Origin: Trinickia mobilis
Lineage (GTDB): Bacteria; Pseudomonadota; Gammaproteobacteria; Burkholderiales; Burkholderiaceae
Assembly: GCF_017315705.1 (NCBI RefSeq)
Contig: NZ_JAFLRF010000018.1
Location: 762 to 64,761 of the forward strand
Length of the DNA: 64,000 bases
Direction: 5' to 3'
Shown: positions 28,257 to 38,293 of the stretch, piece by piece
How the letters are laid out: every line of letters begins with the position of its first letter
Numbering within the stretch: the stretch's first letter is position 1
Program-made: the position numbers and the translations under genes
The notes under the pieces: generated by a model
Seen by the model: the letters and a program-made list of their open reading frames with translations, nothing else
What the model was told of the DNA's origin: nothing
The model's database searches: none

Positions 28257-28390
28257 ATGAAACTACCCCCACGCTCACTTCTTGCTTTGCATGGGACCGG
28301 AGTAAGCGCTAAAGCGCTAACTCCGGATCGACACGCTGCCCCCCGAGGGGGTGTCAGTACACTTGGGGCGGCCCTGCGAGTACTGACATG
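28257..28390 (+). repeat. Intercistronic repeat, copy A (long, most divergent)
   Basis: This 134-base element fills most of the gap between permease and adaptor. It shares with the other copies the opening ATGAA, the core CCCCCACGCTCACTT, then CGCTGCCCCCCGAGGGGG and a TTGGGGCGGCCC block, and it ends on the downstream ATG (28388). It has an extra 14-bp near-perfect hairpin (CCGGAGTAAGCGCT against AGCGCTAACTCCGG) in the middle. Unlike the other copies, it gives no clear Shine-Dalgarno. Confidence 0.75.
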
Positions 28391-29608
28391 ACTGAAAAAA
28401 CGCATGCATCCCTTGCGATTCCCGCACGAGAAACGGCGGACGGCCACCAGTTGCCGCCGCGCACCCGGGAGTGGAAGCGCGCGAGGATCGCGATCGCCAT
28501 CGTGCTGCTCGTGCTCGCGCTGGGCGCGCTGCGCACGGTGGTCTCGAACATCGTCAACAACCGTACGGTCGCGGCCGTTACCGTGCAGAACGCGAAGCAG
28601 TACGTGAGCGTCGTGCTGCCGAAGCAGACCGACGGCGGCGGCGACACGCTGCTGCCGGGTACGCTGCGCGGCTATGTCGAGTCGCCGATCTATGCGCGCG
28701 CAACCGGTTATCTGCTGCACTGGTATGTCGATATCGGCGCGCACGTGAAGCAAGGGCAACTGCTCGCGGACCTCGATACGCCCGAAATCGACCAGGAACT
28801 CGCGCAGGCCGTCGCGCAGCGCGAGCAAATGACCGCGAGCCTCGGGCTCGCCAAAACGTCGTACGAGCGCTGGCAGCAACTGCGCCAGCGCGATGCGGTC
28901 TCGCAGCAGGAACTCGACGAGCGGCAGAGCACGTACAACCAGGATGTCGCGAATCTCGCCGCGGCGAACGCGAACGTGCAGCGCCTGCAGCAGCTCGAAT
29001 CGTTCAAGCGGATTGTTGCGCCGTTCGCGGGCGTGGTCACGCAGCGCAACGTCGACGTCGGCGACCTGATCGACGCGGGCAGCGGCACGAGCCGCGCGCT
29101 CTTCGCGCTCGCGCAGGCGGACCCGTTGCGGGTCTACGTGCAGATGCCTCAGGCGTACGCGGAGAACGTGAAGGTCGGCATGCAGGTGGTCGTCGCGCAG
29201 GCCGAGCTGCCGGGGCAGAAATTCACCGGGACGATCACGCACATCGCCGGCGCGATCGACGTGCCGACCCGCTCGCTCCAGCTCGAAGTAACGCTGCCGA
29301 ATCCGGACGGCAAGCTGCGCCCGGGCGCCTATGTGCAGGTGGCGGTGCCGTCGGCCGAGCACGCGCGGCTGCTCGTGCCGGACAACGCGCTGCTGTTCCG
29401 CGCGGAAGGGCCGCGCTTGGCCGTCGTCGATGCGAACGGCGACGTGCATCTGCGCAAGATCGTGATCGCGCAGGACCTCGGCCAGTTCCTCGAAATCGAA
29501 AGCGGCATCGAGCCGACCGACAAGGTGATCGTGAACCCGAGCGATTCCATCGCGGACGGCGACCACGTGACGATCGCGCCGGCATCGACCGACAAGGAGC
29601 TGTCGTGA
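28388..29608 (+). CDS. RND efflux periplasmic adaptor (membrane fusion protein)
   Basis: A 406-residue adaptor. It has a single N-terminal membrane anchor (about residues 31-50, ARIAIAIVLLVLALGALRTVV), biotinyl-lipoyl halves (ATGYLLHWYVDIGAHVKQGQLLADLDTPEID and FKRIVAPFAGVVTQRNVDVGDLIDAG) around an alpha-helical hairpin, then beta-barrel and membrane-proximal domains (GKLRPGAYVQVAVP). There is no lipobox, so it is anchored by the helix. It bridges the permease and the outer-membrane channel. Its stop overlaps the start of the next gene by one base (TGATG). Confidence 0.93.
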   Translation: MTEKTHASLAIPARETADGHQLPPRTREWKRARIAIAIVLLVLALGALRTVVSNIVNNRTVAAVTVQNAKQYVSVVLPKQTDGGGDTLLPGTLRGYVESPIYARATGYLLHWYVDIGAHVKQGQLLADLDTPEIDQELAQAVAQREQMTASLGLAKTSYERWQQLRQRDAVSQQELDERQSTYNQDVANLAAANANVQRLQQLESFKRIVAPFAGVVTQRNVDVGDLIDAGSGTSRALFALAQADPLRVYVQMPQAYAENVKVGMQVVVAQAELPGQKFTGTITHIAGAIDVPTRSLQLEVTLPNPDGKLRPGAYVQVAVPSAEHARLLVPDNALLFRAEGPRLAVVDANGDVHLRKIVIAQDLGQFLEIESGIEPTDKVIVNPSDSIADGDHVTIAPASTDKELS

Positions 29609-31146
29609 TGCGCGCACGCCGCTTCTTGCCGCCGCGTTTGGCTGTGACGCCGCCGGTCGGCGCCGTGGCGGCGTTGTGCGCGGTGACGCTGGCGGCCTGC
29701 ACGGTCGGGCCGGACTACAAGGCGCCGCAGACCGAGGCACCCGAAGCGTGGCGCACCGATTCGTACTGGCGCGTCGCCGAGCCGTCGCATGCGCCGCTCG
29801 CGCTCGACTGGTGGCAGATGTACGGCGACGCGGCGCTCGCCGGCCTCGAAACGCAGGCGCTCGCGCAGAACCAGACGCTCGCCGCGGCGGTCGCTCACTA
29901 CGAGCAGGCAAAGGCGACGCTCAAGTTCACGTCCGCGCAGCAGATTCCCGAAGTCGATTTGTCGTCGCAGCTCGATCGCCTGAAGATCTCGCGGAACCGG
30001 CCGCTGAGCTCCTACACGGTGCCGAATCAGTCGACCGTGCAGAACTTGGTCGCGCTCGGCCCGTCGATCAACTACGACACCGATCTGTTCGGCCGCATCC
30101 GGCGTGAAGTCGAGGGCGCGCAAGCGTCGGCCGAGCAGTCGCGCGACGATCTCGCGAACGCGCGCCTCGTGCTCACGACCGACCTCGCCACCGATTACTA
30201 CTCGCTGCGCGAACTCGATGCCGAAATCGACGTGCTGAACCAATCGGTGGTGCTGCAGCAGAAGGCGCTCGACTACGTCAATACGGAGCATCAACTGGGC
30301 TCGGTGTCCGGGCTCGACGTCGCGCAGCAGCAATCGGAGCTCGATTCGACGAAGGTTCAGGCGACGCTGCTCGTCAACCAGCGCGCGCAGTTCGAACACG
30401 CGATCGCGGCGCTCGTCGGCGCGCCGGCGCCGCAGTTTTCGATCGAGCCGAAGGTGCTCGCGATGAGCGTGCCCGCGATTCCGCTCGGCGTGCCGAGCGA
30501 CTTGATGCAGCGGCGTCCGGACATCGCGTCGGCGGAGCGCGCGATGGCGGCGGCGAATGCGCAGATCGGCGTGCAGAAAGCGGCGTTTTTCCCGAGCCTG
30601 ACGCTGACGCCGAGCCTCGGCTGGGAGAGCACGAATTTCGCGAGCCTATTGAGCGCGCCGAGCCTGATGTGGACGATCGGCGGCGCGGTCGGCCAGGTGC
30701 TGTTCGACGGCGGGCGGCGCGCGGCCAACGTCAAGTTCGCGAGCGAGGGCTATCAGGCCGCGCAGGCGACCTATCGCCAGACGGTATTGAATGCGTTCCA
30801 GCAGGTGCAGGACGGCGTGACCGGCTTGTCGGTGCTCGACAATGCGTCGAAGCAGTCGCATTCGGCCGTGGACGATGCGCAAAAGCTGCTGCAGCTCGCG
30901 AACGACCGCTATTCGGGCGGCCTCGTCGCGTATCTGAACGTGATCGACGCCCAGCAGTCGCTTCTGACGAGCGAGCGCCAGGACGTGCAGATCCACGGGC
31001 AGCAGATGACTTTGTCGGTGGCGCTCGTCAAGGCGCTTGGCGGCGGATGGGACGTGCAGGCGCCCGATGCGGGAAATCCTTCGCAGGTGGGGCAAGCGTC
31101 GAAAGCGGTGCAGCCGGAACGTACGGCGTCGATTCCTCAGAATTGA
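29608..31146 (+). CDS. RND efflux outer-membrane factor, NodT/OprM-like lipoprotein
   Basis: A 512-residue protein from the ATG at 29608, preceded by AAGGAGC; an open frame further upstream is an artefact of the adaptor gene. The signal ends in a lipobox (VTLAACTVGPDYKAP), so it is a lipoprotein. The two repeated outer-membrane-efflux domains are clear, with the duplicated alpha-barrel signatures (DLATDYYSLRELDAEIDVLNQSV, VLNAFQQVQDGVTGLSVLDNASK). It forms the trimeric exit duct of the tripartite pump encoded by this operon. Confidence 0.93.
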   Translation: MRARRFLPPRLAVTPPVGAVAALCAVTLAACTVGPDYKAPQTEAPEAWRTDSYWRVAEPSHAPLALDWWQMYGDAALAGLETQALAQNQTLAAAVAHYEQAKATLKFTSAQQIPEVDLSSQLDRLKISRNRPLSSYTVPNQSTVQNLVALGPSINYDTDLFGRIRREVEGAQASAEQSRDDLANARLVLTTDLATDYYSLRELDAEIDVLNQSVVLQQKALDYVNTEHQLGSVSGLDVAQQQSELDSTKVQATLLVNQRAQFEHAIAALVGAPAPQFSIEPKVLAMSVPAIPLGVPSDLMQRRPDIASAERAMAAANAQIGVQKAAFFPSLTLTPSLGWESTNFASLLSAPSLMWTIGGAVGQVLFDGGRRAANVKFASEGYQAAQATYRQTVLNAFQQVQDGVTGLSVLDNASKQSHSAVDDAQKLLQLANDRYSGGLVAYLNVIDAQQSLLTSERQDVQIHGQQMTLSVALVKALGGGWDVQAPDAGNPSQVGQASKAVQPERTASIPQN

Positions 31147-31278
31147 CCGGCTGGAGAGATCCAGGACGCAATTCAGTGCAAAGCGCCGCGCAAAGCGTAG
31201 TACGCCGAGCGCCAGGAGTCTGGAAGGAGAGAGACACTGCGTTTCATATAATCAAATAGCGCAGACGAAGGATACGAA

Positions 31279-31962
31279 ATGAAGCTATTGATCGTGGAAG
31301 ACGAGGACAAGGTCGTCGATTACCTGCGCTCCGGCTTGACCGAGCAGGGCTGGGTGGTGGACGTTGCGATGGATGGCGAAGAGGGCACGCATCTCGCGAT
31401 CGAGTTCGACTACGACGTGATCGTGCTCGACGTGATGCTGCCCAAGCGCGACGGCTTCTCCGTTCTGAAATCGTTGCGTGCTCACAAATCGACGCCGGTC
31501 ATCATGCTGACCGCGCGCGACCAGATCAACGACCGCGTGCGCGGCCTGCGCGAAGGCGCGGACGACTACCTGACCAAGCCGTTTTCGTTTCTCGAACTGG
31601 TCGAGCGGCTGCATGCGCTGGCGCGCCGCACGCGCTCGCAGGAATCGACGCTGATCTCGGTGGGCGATCTGTATGTCGATTTGATCGGCCGCCGCGCGAG
31701 CCGCGACGGCGTGCGGCTCGATCTGACCGCCAAAGAATTCCAGCTGCTCTCCGTGCTCGCACGCAGGCAGGGCGACATTCTGTCGAAGACGGCCATCACC
31801 GAGCTCGTCTGGGACGTGAACTTCGACAGCCACACCAACGTCGTCGAAACGGCCATCAAGCGCCTGCGCGCGAAGCTCGACGGCCCGTTCCCGACCAAGC
31901 TGCTGCACACCGTGCGCGGCATGGGCTACGTATTGGAAGTGCGCGAAGAGGCGGAGACATGA
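31279..31962 (+). CDS. OmpR-type response regulator (CopR/CusR/IrlR-like)
   Basis: A 227-residue regulator. The receiver domain is complete with D51 as phosphoacceptor (DVIVLDVMLPKRDGF) and the conserved T/K pair (MLTARD, TKPFSF). The C-terminal winged helix contains LTAKEFQLLSVLARRQGDILSKTAITELVWD and VVETAIKRLRAKLD...LLHTVRGMGYVLE. It is 132 bases downstream of the outer-membrane factor, so it may have its own promoter. It is paired with the sensor kinase next. It closely resembles the heavy-metal branch; by position it regulates the RND pump. Confidence 0.92.
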   Translation: MKLLIVEDEDKVVDYLRSGLTEQGWVVDVAMDGEEGTHLAIEFDYDVIVLDVMLPKRDGFSVLKSLRAHKSTPVIMLTARDQINDRVRGLREGADDYLTKPFSFLELVERLHALARRTRSQESTLISVGDLYVDLIGRRASRDGVRLDLTAKEFQLLSVLARRQGDILSKTAITELVWDVNFDSHTNVVETAIKRLRAKLDGPFPTKLLHTVRGMGYVLEVREEAET

Positions 31963-32023
31963 ACAGCCCCCACGCTCACTTACGTTCGCTGCCCCCTCCC
32001 CTTGGGGGACGGGAGGCATCATG
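31959..32023 (+). repeat. Intercistronic repeat, copy B (65 bases)
   Basis: The element runs from the ATGAAC that contains the regulator stop TGA (31960-31962) to the start ATG of the sensor kinase (32021-32023). It holds CCCCCACGCTCACTT, CGTTCGCTGCCCCC, a CCCC/GGGG hairpin and GGGAGG five bases before the ATG, so it supplies the ribosome binding site of the kinase gene. It has the same length as copy C and is nearly identical to it. Confidence 0.85.
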
Positions 32024-33508
32024 AACAAGTCAATCGCAAGGCGGCTTGCGATGATGTTCGCACTCGTCGCGCTGTTCGTGTTCGCGCTCGTGGGCACCGG
32101 GCTGTTCCTGGTGCTGCGCGCACAGCTCGAACACCATCTGCGCGAATCGCTCGACGATCGCCGCGAGATTGCGCAGCTCATCGTCACGCATTCGGCGACG
32201 CCCGAGAAATGGAAAATGACGCGCGAGAAGCTCACGGACATGACGCCGCGCGATCGCACCACGCAGTATTCGGTGACGAGCCCCGATCCGCATTTCCAGT
32301 ACGGCCAACCGGTCAGGGGGACGGTGATCGCCGATTGGGGGTTTGGGTATCAGAAAGTGCGGCCTGAAGGCAAACGCGCGTCCGACATGCTCGTCAACAC
32401 GATGACGATACCGGCGAGCGGCGTGCGTCCCGAGGTGCAGTTGCAAGTCGCTGCGTCCTGCGCGCAGAACACGCGGACGCTGCGCGTCTTCGGCTTCGCG
32501 CTTGCCGCGCTGGTCGGGCTCGGCACGCTGGCGGTGCTGGTGCTCAGCTACTCGGTGGCGAAGCTCGGGCTCGCGCCGCTCGCGCGCTTGACGCGCGACG
32601 CGCAGGCGGTCAGCCCGAACAACCGTTCGCAGCGGCTCGACGCACGCTCGCTGCCGCATGAACTGAACGACCTCGCGAATTCGTTCAACGGCGCGCTTGA
32701 ACGGCTCGACGTCGCTTACGGGCGCCTGGAGTCGTTCAACGCCGACGTCGCGCACGAACTGCGCACGCCGGTCACGATCCTGATCGGCCAGACCGAAGTC
32801 GCGCTCACCGCGCGCAATCGCTCGATCGAAGATTTGCGGCATACGCTGCAATCGAATCTCGAAGAGTTCGAACGCATGCGCGGCATCATCAACGACATGC
32901 TGTTCCTCGCGCGCGCCGATCAGGGCGAACGGGCGACGGGGCTCGTCGAAGTGTCGCTGGCAGCGGAGGTGGGGCGCACGCTCGATTATCTCGAGATGCC
33001 GTTCGACGAGGCGCAGGTGCGGGCCGTCTCGCACGGCGATGCGCGGGCGCCGGTCAATACGTCGCTGTTCGGGCGAGCGTGCACGAATCTGCTCATGAAC
33101 GCGCTTCAGCATTGCACGCACGGCATGACCGTGACAGTGACGGTCGCGCGGCACAACGAACATGTGCGCATCTCGGTGGCGAACCCCGGCGAGCCGATCG
33201 ATCCGGCGGTGATGAGCCATCTGTTCGACCGCTTCTACCGCGTGGAAGCGTCGCGGACCAACAGCCGCGAGAACCACGGGCTCGGGCTCGCGATCGTGAA
33301 GGCGGTCGCCGAGATGCACGGCGGCACTGCGTTCGCGACGAGCGCGGGCGGACTCAATACGTTCGGGTTTTCGGTGACGGCGGGGCACGCCGAGCCGCGC
33401 GAGCCGGATCGCGAGACGCGCGAGATCGCGGCGGCGAGGGCGGCGCCGAGCGCCGCGGTCGAGCTGGCTTCGAACGTGCGCAGCCTCGGCGCGCGCTCGG
33501 GGCGCTGA
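32021..33508 (+). CDS. Sensor histidine kinase, heavy-metal-sensor-like
   Basis: A 495-residue membrane kinase. It has two helices (about 10-32 and 157-182) around a periplasmic sensor of about 120 residues, then HAMP. The dimerisation domain has H245 (FNADVAHELRTPVTILIGQTE). The ATPase domain has NLLMNALQHC (N box), FDRFYRVEASR and NHGLGLAIVKAVAEMHGG (G2 box). It is the partner of the preceding OmpR regulator. Ligand unknown. It has a poorly conserved alanine- and arginine-rich tail of about 40 residues. Its ribosome binding site and start lie in repeat copy B. Confidence 0.92.
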   Translation: MNKSIARRLAMMFALVALFVFALVGTGLFLVLRAQLEHHLRESLDDRREIAQLIVTHSATPEKWKMTREKLTDMTPRDRTTQYSVTSPDPHFQYGQPVRGTVIADWGFGYQKVRPEGKRASDMLVNTMTIPASGVRPEVQLQVAASCAQNTRTLRVFGFALAALVGLGTLAVLVLSYSVAKLGLAPLARLTRDAQAVSPNNRSQRLDARSLPHELNDLANSFNGALERLDVAYGRLESFNADVAHELRTPVTILIGQTEVALTARNRSIEDLRHTLQSNLEEFERMRGIINDMLFLARADQGERATGLVEVSLAAEVGRTLDYLEMPFDEAQVRAVSHGDARAPVNTSLFGRACTNLLMNALQHCTHGMTVTVTVARHNEHVRISVANPGEPIDPAVMSHLFDRFYRVEASRTNSRENHGLGLAIVKAVAEMHGGTAFATSAGGLNTFGFSVTAGHAEPREPDRETREIAAARAAPSAAVELASNVRSLGARSGR

Positions 33509-33529
33509 CCTATCCGCGAATTCGCCCGC

Positions 33530-35026
33530 TCATCTGAGTTCGAGCGAAACAAAACTGCGCGCATTGTCGCGCTGGATCAGCAGCGCGACTTCTTTCCCCG
33601 CCCTGGCCGCGAGCGCGACCACTTGCCGCTGCGATCTGGCCGGCGTGCCGTTGAGCGACAGGATGATGTCCCCGGGCTGAATGCCGGCGCTTGCCGCGGC
33701 GCCGGAAACGCCGTCCACGATCAAGCCGCGTGCGAGCCCGTTCGCGCGCAGCTCGGCGGGTGTCATCGGATGCACGGTCAAGCCGAGGCGGTCCCCCATG
33801 CCGGCATCGCTTTGCCGAGGGCCCAAGTCGTCATCGGCCGCGCTCGCGCCGGTGCCGACCATGATCGTCATCGGCCTGCGGTTGCGGATCAGCTTGAGCA
33901 CGGTCTTGCCGCCGGGCGGCGGGTCCGCCAAGCGGTCGGCGAGATCGGCGGCGCGATCGATCGGCTGGTCGCCGACTTGAACGACCACGTCGCCCGGTTT
34001 GAGGCCGCTCGCGGCAGCCGGGGTGCCGGGCTCGATGGCGGTGACGAGCGCGCCTGCGGCCTGCGGCAGCCCGAACGCGCCGGCCAATCCGGGGTCGACG
34101 TCCTGCACGTCGATGCCCAGGGCGCCGCGCGATACCTTGCGCTGCGCTTGCGCTTGCGCTTGCACTTGCACCTGCGCGCGCACCTTGTTCGCCAGGTTGA
34201 TCGGAATCGCGAACGTCAGGCTCTGGTAGCGCTCCGTGTCCGCGTAGATCTGCTCGTGGATGCCGACCACTTCGCCCGCGCGGTTGAAGATCGGGCCGCC
34301 CGAGTTGTCGGGATTGACGGACACGTCGGTCTGGTAAAACGGGAAGTTGGCTCCGTCCGGCATCATGTACGACGTGGCGCTGACGATGCCGTTCGTGACG
34401 GTGTTGTCGAAGCCGTCGGGCGCGCCGATTGTCAGCACCGGTTCGCCGACGCGCAAGCGCGAGGAGTCGCCAAGCCTGACCACGGGCAGCCGCGCGGCGT
34501 CGATCTTGACCACCGCGACGTCGCTTTGGACGTCGGCCGCGAGCACCTTGCCCTTGAACTGGCGCTTGTCGGTCAGGGTCACCGTCACTTCGTCGGCGGA
34601 ATCCACCACATGCGCGGTGGTCAAAATGACTCCGTTGGGGCTGACGATGAAACCGGACCCGCTGCCCGAGATCGCACGCGGCGGGCTGCCTTGCGAATCC
34701 GACGACGACGCGGGCGCCGAGCGCTTGAAGAACGCGGTGAACGGATCGTCGGTATCGATCGGCACGGGCGCTTGCGCCGACGCTTGCTGATCGGGGGCTG
34801 CCGTGCTGATGTTCACGACCGCGGGGCCGTAGCGCTCCACGAGCGTCGGGAAGTCGACTTGCGCTGCTGCGTTGGCGCTCGCCATGCGCATGGCTTTCGC
34901 GGGCGCGGCGGGCAGCGGGGCAGCGCCGGCCGCGAGCGCCGTCGCGTGCAGGCAGGGACATCCGGAGACGGCGAGAACCAGCACGGCGGCGTTGAGCCAA
35001 GTGCGCAAGCAAGGCGAGTGGAACAC
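33530..35026 (-). CDS. DegP/HtrA-type periplasmic serine protease with two PDZ domains
   Basis: About 498 residues from the GTG at 35026, which has GGAGGTG five bases upstream; an ATG at 35068 is weaker. A signal peptide (to about residue 33) precedes the trypsin-like domain. The triad is H139 (LTTAHVVDS), D169 (SDVAVVKID) and S242 (VNPDNSGGPIFN), numbered from the GTG. Two PDZ domains follow (about 295-385 and 405-490). It acts in protein quality control of the envelope. The usual NPGNSGG reads NPDNSGG here. It is convergent with the sensor kinase gene. Confidence 0.9.
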   Translation of the reverse strand: MFHSPCLRTWLNAAVLVLAVSGCPCLHATALAAGAAPLPAAPAKAMRMASANAAAQVDFPTLVERYGPAVVNISTAAPDQQASAQAPVPIDTDDPFTAFFKRSAPASSSDSQGSPPRAISGSGSGFIVSPNGVILTTAHVVDSADEVTVTLTDKRQFKGKVLAADVQSDVAVVKIDAARLPVVRLGDSSRLRVGEPVLTIGAPDGFDNTVTNGIVSATSYMMPDGANFPFYQTDVSVNPDNSGGPIFNRAGEVVGIHEQIYADTERYQSLTFAIPINLANKVRAQVQVQAQAQAQRKVSRGALGIDVQDVDPGLAGAFGLPQAAGALVTAIEPGTPAAASGLKPGDVVVQVGDQPIDRAADLADRLADPPPGGKTVLKLIRNRRPMTIMVGTGASAADDDLGPRQSDAGMGDRLGLTVHPMTPAELRANGLARGLIVDGVSGAAASAGIQPGDIILSLNGTPARSQRQVVALAARAGKEVALLIQRDNARSFVSLELR

Positions 35027-35574
35027 AACGCACCTCCAAGGTGGTCGTATGCCGGGAGCCGGGCGCAACGTGTGATGGGCGCCGGTGGGCTGACAAGCAC
35101 GGTGGCAGCATTATTTCGCGCACGGCAACCGGCGACTGTGATGCAGCACACCGAGGAGGTAGAAAATTTATTCGATGCGTGCAACGAAACCGGATTGATC
35201 CGGTGCGATAGCGGTCGCCCCAACGTGCGCCGGAGTGCTCGCCTGCGCGATACGCGAAGCCGCACCGCGCTAAAGAGTGAAAGCGCGATGCCGTTATCCC
35301 TAAGTAAATATCAGTCAATCCTTACCTGACTTCCGCTATAGAGACGCGAGGCCGCAGCCGTTTACCCAGTCAAGGAGCAGCAAGGTGATGGGCGGTCGCT
35401 ATGTATTAAGCAGTCGCTTCAACGCGGGCTGTAGCAGAGCGGGCAAGTGCGCTTGAGTACGAGGATAAATTTTCTGAATTCGCTGACCCAACTGATCGCC
35501 GCGACTGGCGAGGCCGCTTCCAACTTCGATGCTCGCGGTGTCGTACCGCCTCGATACCTGAAAGCTGAGTGGCG
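35027..35574. other. Intergenic stretch, nothing recognised
   Basis: A divergent gap of 548 bases between the HtrA and GGDEF-EAL genes, which should contain both promoters. No coding pattern or repeat was recognised. The region 35130-35340 is comparatively rich in A/T. Confidence 0.45.
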
Positions 35575-37677
35575 ATGAATAAAGCTGCAAACGCCGCGTG
35601 CGAGCCAGTTCAGGCGAGCATGGAGTTGCTCGAGCGCGCCATCAATCTTTCGTCCGACGCGATCTTCCTCGTCGACGAGCAACTGCGCTTCGCGTACGTC
35701 AACGACGCAGCCTGCCGCTCGCTCGGCTACAGCCGTGAAGAGCTTCTGACGATGACCCTGCTGGACATCGATCCCGCGGTTTCGAGCGAAATGCTGCGGC
35801 GGCTCGAGCGCCGGTTCGACGATAGTTTTACCGGCATCGTCGAATCGCGCCATCGCGACCGCGGCGGGCGCGTTTTTCCCGTCGAAATCAGCGCTACCGT
35901 GGCCGAGCATCAGGGCGCCAGATTCGGCGTCTGCGTCGTGCGGGACATTACGGAGCGCAAGCGCATGGAAGAGCGTTTGCGCGAACGCGAGCAGGAGTTC
36001 CGCACGCTCGTCGAGAATTCGCCGGACACGATTGCGCGCTATGGCCCCGACTGCCGGCGTCTCTATGCCAACCCGCGGCTCGTGACCGACATGGGCGGCG
36101 ACTTGGCGCGCATCCTCGGCACGACACCCTCGCAATTTCCGGGCGGCGCTTCCGCGCAGGAATACGAGAACATGCTTCGCGAGGTGTTCGAGCACAAGGC
36201 GCCTCGCAATTTCGAATTGCACTGGCAAAGGGGCGGCCAGGAACACTGCACGCACGTGCGCATGGCGCCGGAATTCAACCAGTCCGGCGATGTGACGCAT
36301 GCGCTCGCGGTAGGCCGCGATATCACGGAAATCGATCAGTACCGCCGCAAAATCCGTCACCAGGCCTTTTACGACAGCCTGACCGGATTGCCGAATCGGG
36401 CGCTGCTGCTCGAGCGCATCGCCCGGATGGTCGCTGGCGTCAGCGGTCACGACGCTCGCCGCTTCGGCCTGATGTTGCTCGATCTCGACAACTTCAAGGA
36501 AATCAACGATGCGCTCGGCCACGATGCCGGCGACCGGGTGCTGTGCGAAGCCGCCGCGCGCATGCAGGCCTGCGTGCGGGAAGGCGATACCGTGGCGCGT
36601 CTCGGCGGCGACGAATTCTCGGTCTTGCTGCCCGGCATGCGGCACGGCGAAGACCTGGCCGCCGTCGCCGACGACATCCTGCTCCAGCTCGCGAAGCCAT
36701 TCGTAATCAACGGCCAGGAGCTGTTCGTGACGGGCAGCATCGGCATCGCGCGCTATCCCGGCGACAGCACCGAAGTCGGCTCGCTGTACAAATACGCCGA
36801 CTCCGCGATGTATCACGCCAAGCGCCTGGGGCGTAACAACTTCCAGTTCTACGAGAAGGAGCTGACCGTGCGGTCGGTCAGCCGCATGGACATCGAGGCG
36901 GCACTGCGCAAGGCGCAGCAAAACGAAGAATTGGTGCTGTACTACCAGCCGCAGATCGAGTTGACGACGCGCCGTGTGACCGGCGCCGAAGCCCTGTTGC
37001 GCTGGCGCCGGCCGGGCCACGCGCTCGTGATGCCGAACGACTTCATTCCGATTGCCGAAGACGCCGGGTTGATCGTGGACATCGGCGAATGGGTGTTGCG
37101 GACCGCGTGTGCAACGGTGGCAGATTGGAATCGCGAGCGCGGGCAGTCGATCAAGGTGGCAGTGAATCTTTCCACGCGCCAGTTCGTGCGCCACGACCTG
37201 GCAGGCTCGATACGCCGCATCCTCGACGAAACCGGCTGCAAAGCCGAATGGCTGGAGCTCGAAATCACCGAGAGCCTGCTGCTCGAAGACAACAGCGAGG
37301 TGGCCGCGACGCTGGCGGCGCTCAAGGCCATGGGGCTGCCCGTGTCGATCGACGATTTCGGCACGGGGTATTCGGCATTGAGCTATCTGCATCGATTTCC
37401 GGTCAGACAGATCAAGATCGATCGCTCGTTCGTCAAGGACATGCTGGAGCAGCGCGACAAGCGCGAACTGATCAAAGCCATGCTCTCGATTGCCGCGGCG
37501 CTGGAACTCGAATCGGTGGCCGAAGGCGTCGAGACGCTGGAGCAGGCGGACTATCTGCTCGCGCATGGCTGCAAGCTCGCGCAGGGTTATCTGTTCGGCA
37601 AGCCGATGCCGCGCGCCGTCTTCGAACAAAGCAACGGCGACGCGGCCGACTCGGATCCACGCCGCCGCGCGAGATGA
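35575..37677 (+). CDS. PAS-PAS-GGDEF-EAL cyclic-di-GMP enzyme
   Basis: A 700-residue cytoplasmic protein from the ATG at 35575; a GTG six bases upstream is an alternative. PAS domains at about 15-130 and 140-255 precede the cyclase domain with LGGDEF (344-348) and an intact inhibitory site RxxD five residues before it (REGD). The EAL domain starts at about 445 and shows E472-A-L, VNLS, EITES, DDFGTG, IKIDRSF, EGVE and AQGY, all the metal- and substrate-binding positions of active phosphodiesterases. Both activities are possible. No membrane helix. The PAS signal is unknown. Confidence 0.93.
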   Translation: MNKAANAACEPVQASMELLERAINLSSDAIFLVDEQLRFAYVNDAACRSLGYSREELLTMTLLDIDPAVSSEMLRRLERRFDDSFTGIVESRHRDRGGRVFPVEISATVAEHQGARFGVCVVRDITERKRMEERLREREQEFRTLVENSPDTIARYGPDCRRLYANPRLVTDMGGDLARILGTTPSQFPGGASAQEYENMLREVFEHKAPRNFELHWQRGGQEHCTHVRMAPEFNQSGDVTHALAVGRDITEIDQYRRKIRHQAFYDSLTGLPNRALLLERIARMVAGVSGHDARRFGLMLLDLDNFKEINDALGHDAGDRVLCEAAARMQACVREGDTVARLGGDEFSVLLPGMRHGEDLAAVADDILLQLAKPFVINGQELFVTGSIGIARYPGDSTEVGSLYKYADSAMYHAKRLGRNNFQFYEKELTVRSVSRMDIEAALRKAQQNEELVLYYQPQIELTTRRVTGAEALLRWRRPGHALVMPNDFIPIAEDAGLIVDIGEWVLRTACATVADWNRERGQSIKVAVNLSTRQFVRHDLAGSIRRILDETGCKAEWLELEITESLLLEDNSEVAATLAALKAMGLPVSIDDFGTGYSALSYLHRFPVRQIKIDRSFVKDMLEQRDKRELIKAMLSIAAALELESVAEGVETLEQADYLLAHGCKLAQGYLFGKPMPRAVFEQSNGDAADSDPRRRAR

Positions 37678-38293
37678 ATGCCTGCCTGCATGCAGCGCAC
37701 TTCGCACATCGGCGAGACAGGGGGCCCCGCGCGTTCCGGAGCGCCCCGCCTGCCGGGCTCAAGACGCGGTGATCGACGATGATCGCAAGCAGAATGCTTT
37801 CGGCCTTCTGATGAGCCTGAACATGCTGATCGAGACCCCCGGCGGTTTCGACTAGGCGGAAGTAATCCGGCGACGACCAGGGTGGCGCTGTCACAGAATC
37901 TCGCCGACAAGCCAAGCAGCACGCTTGTGCAAACCGATGTCGAAAATGTTGACTGCGGCAGCAAATGCAAATAACCGATCCATTCGGTAATCGTTTGCCC
38001 TGTTTCCGATTATCATGAGATTTCAGTTAATCGGTTCGTTCGATTGCCAGGTCGAAATCGATTGCAATCGGGGTGGATTTTCTTCTAGCTCTCCAGTGCT
38101 ATATGCTGCTTATCAGGTTCAGGCTGATACTTTATGCCCATGATGCCGCATTATTCAAAATTTTTATCAAATCAATTTTGATTTCCAGGCCAGCGAGGAA
38201 ATCGAACGCTTTCTGCAGACTTTGACAGGTGCGTCAACGTGGGATCGAGAGCAGATTGGCGTTTATCCGACGACAATGAACGGAGGTTTCGTC
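37678..38293. promoter_or_regulatory. Upstream region of the aidA pair
   Basis: This 616-base gap is AT-rich from about 37960 on, unlike its neighbours, and should contain the aidA promoter. I looked for the LuxR-type palindrome expected if the genes were quorum-regulated as in B. cepacia and saw none I would trust. Confidence 0.4.

Noticed and set aside
28320-28360. Reading the CCCCCCGAGGGGG hairpins of the repeats as rho-independent terminators
   Set aside because: No T-run follows in any of the four copies, and each lies inside an operon, directly before a start codon.
38000-38290. Quorum-sensing (lux/cep-type) box upstream of aidA
   Set aside because: Expected from relatives, but no 18-20 base palindrome of the right type was visible. 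Not reported as a site.
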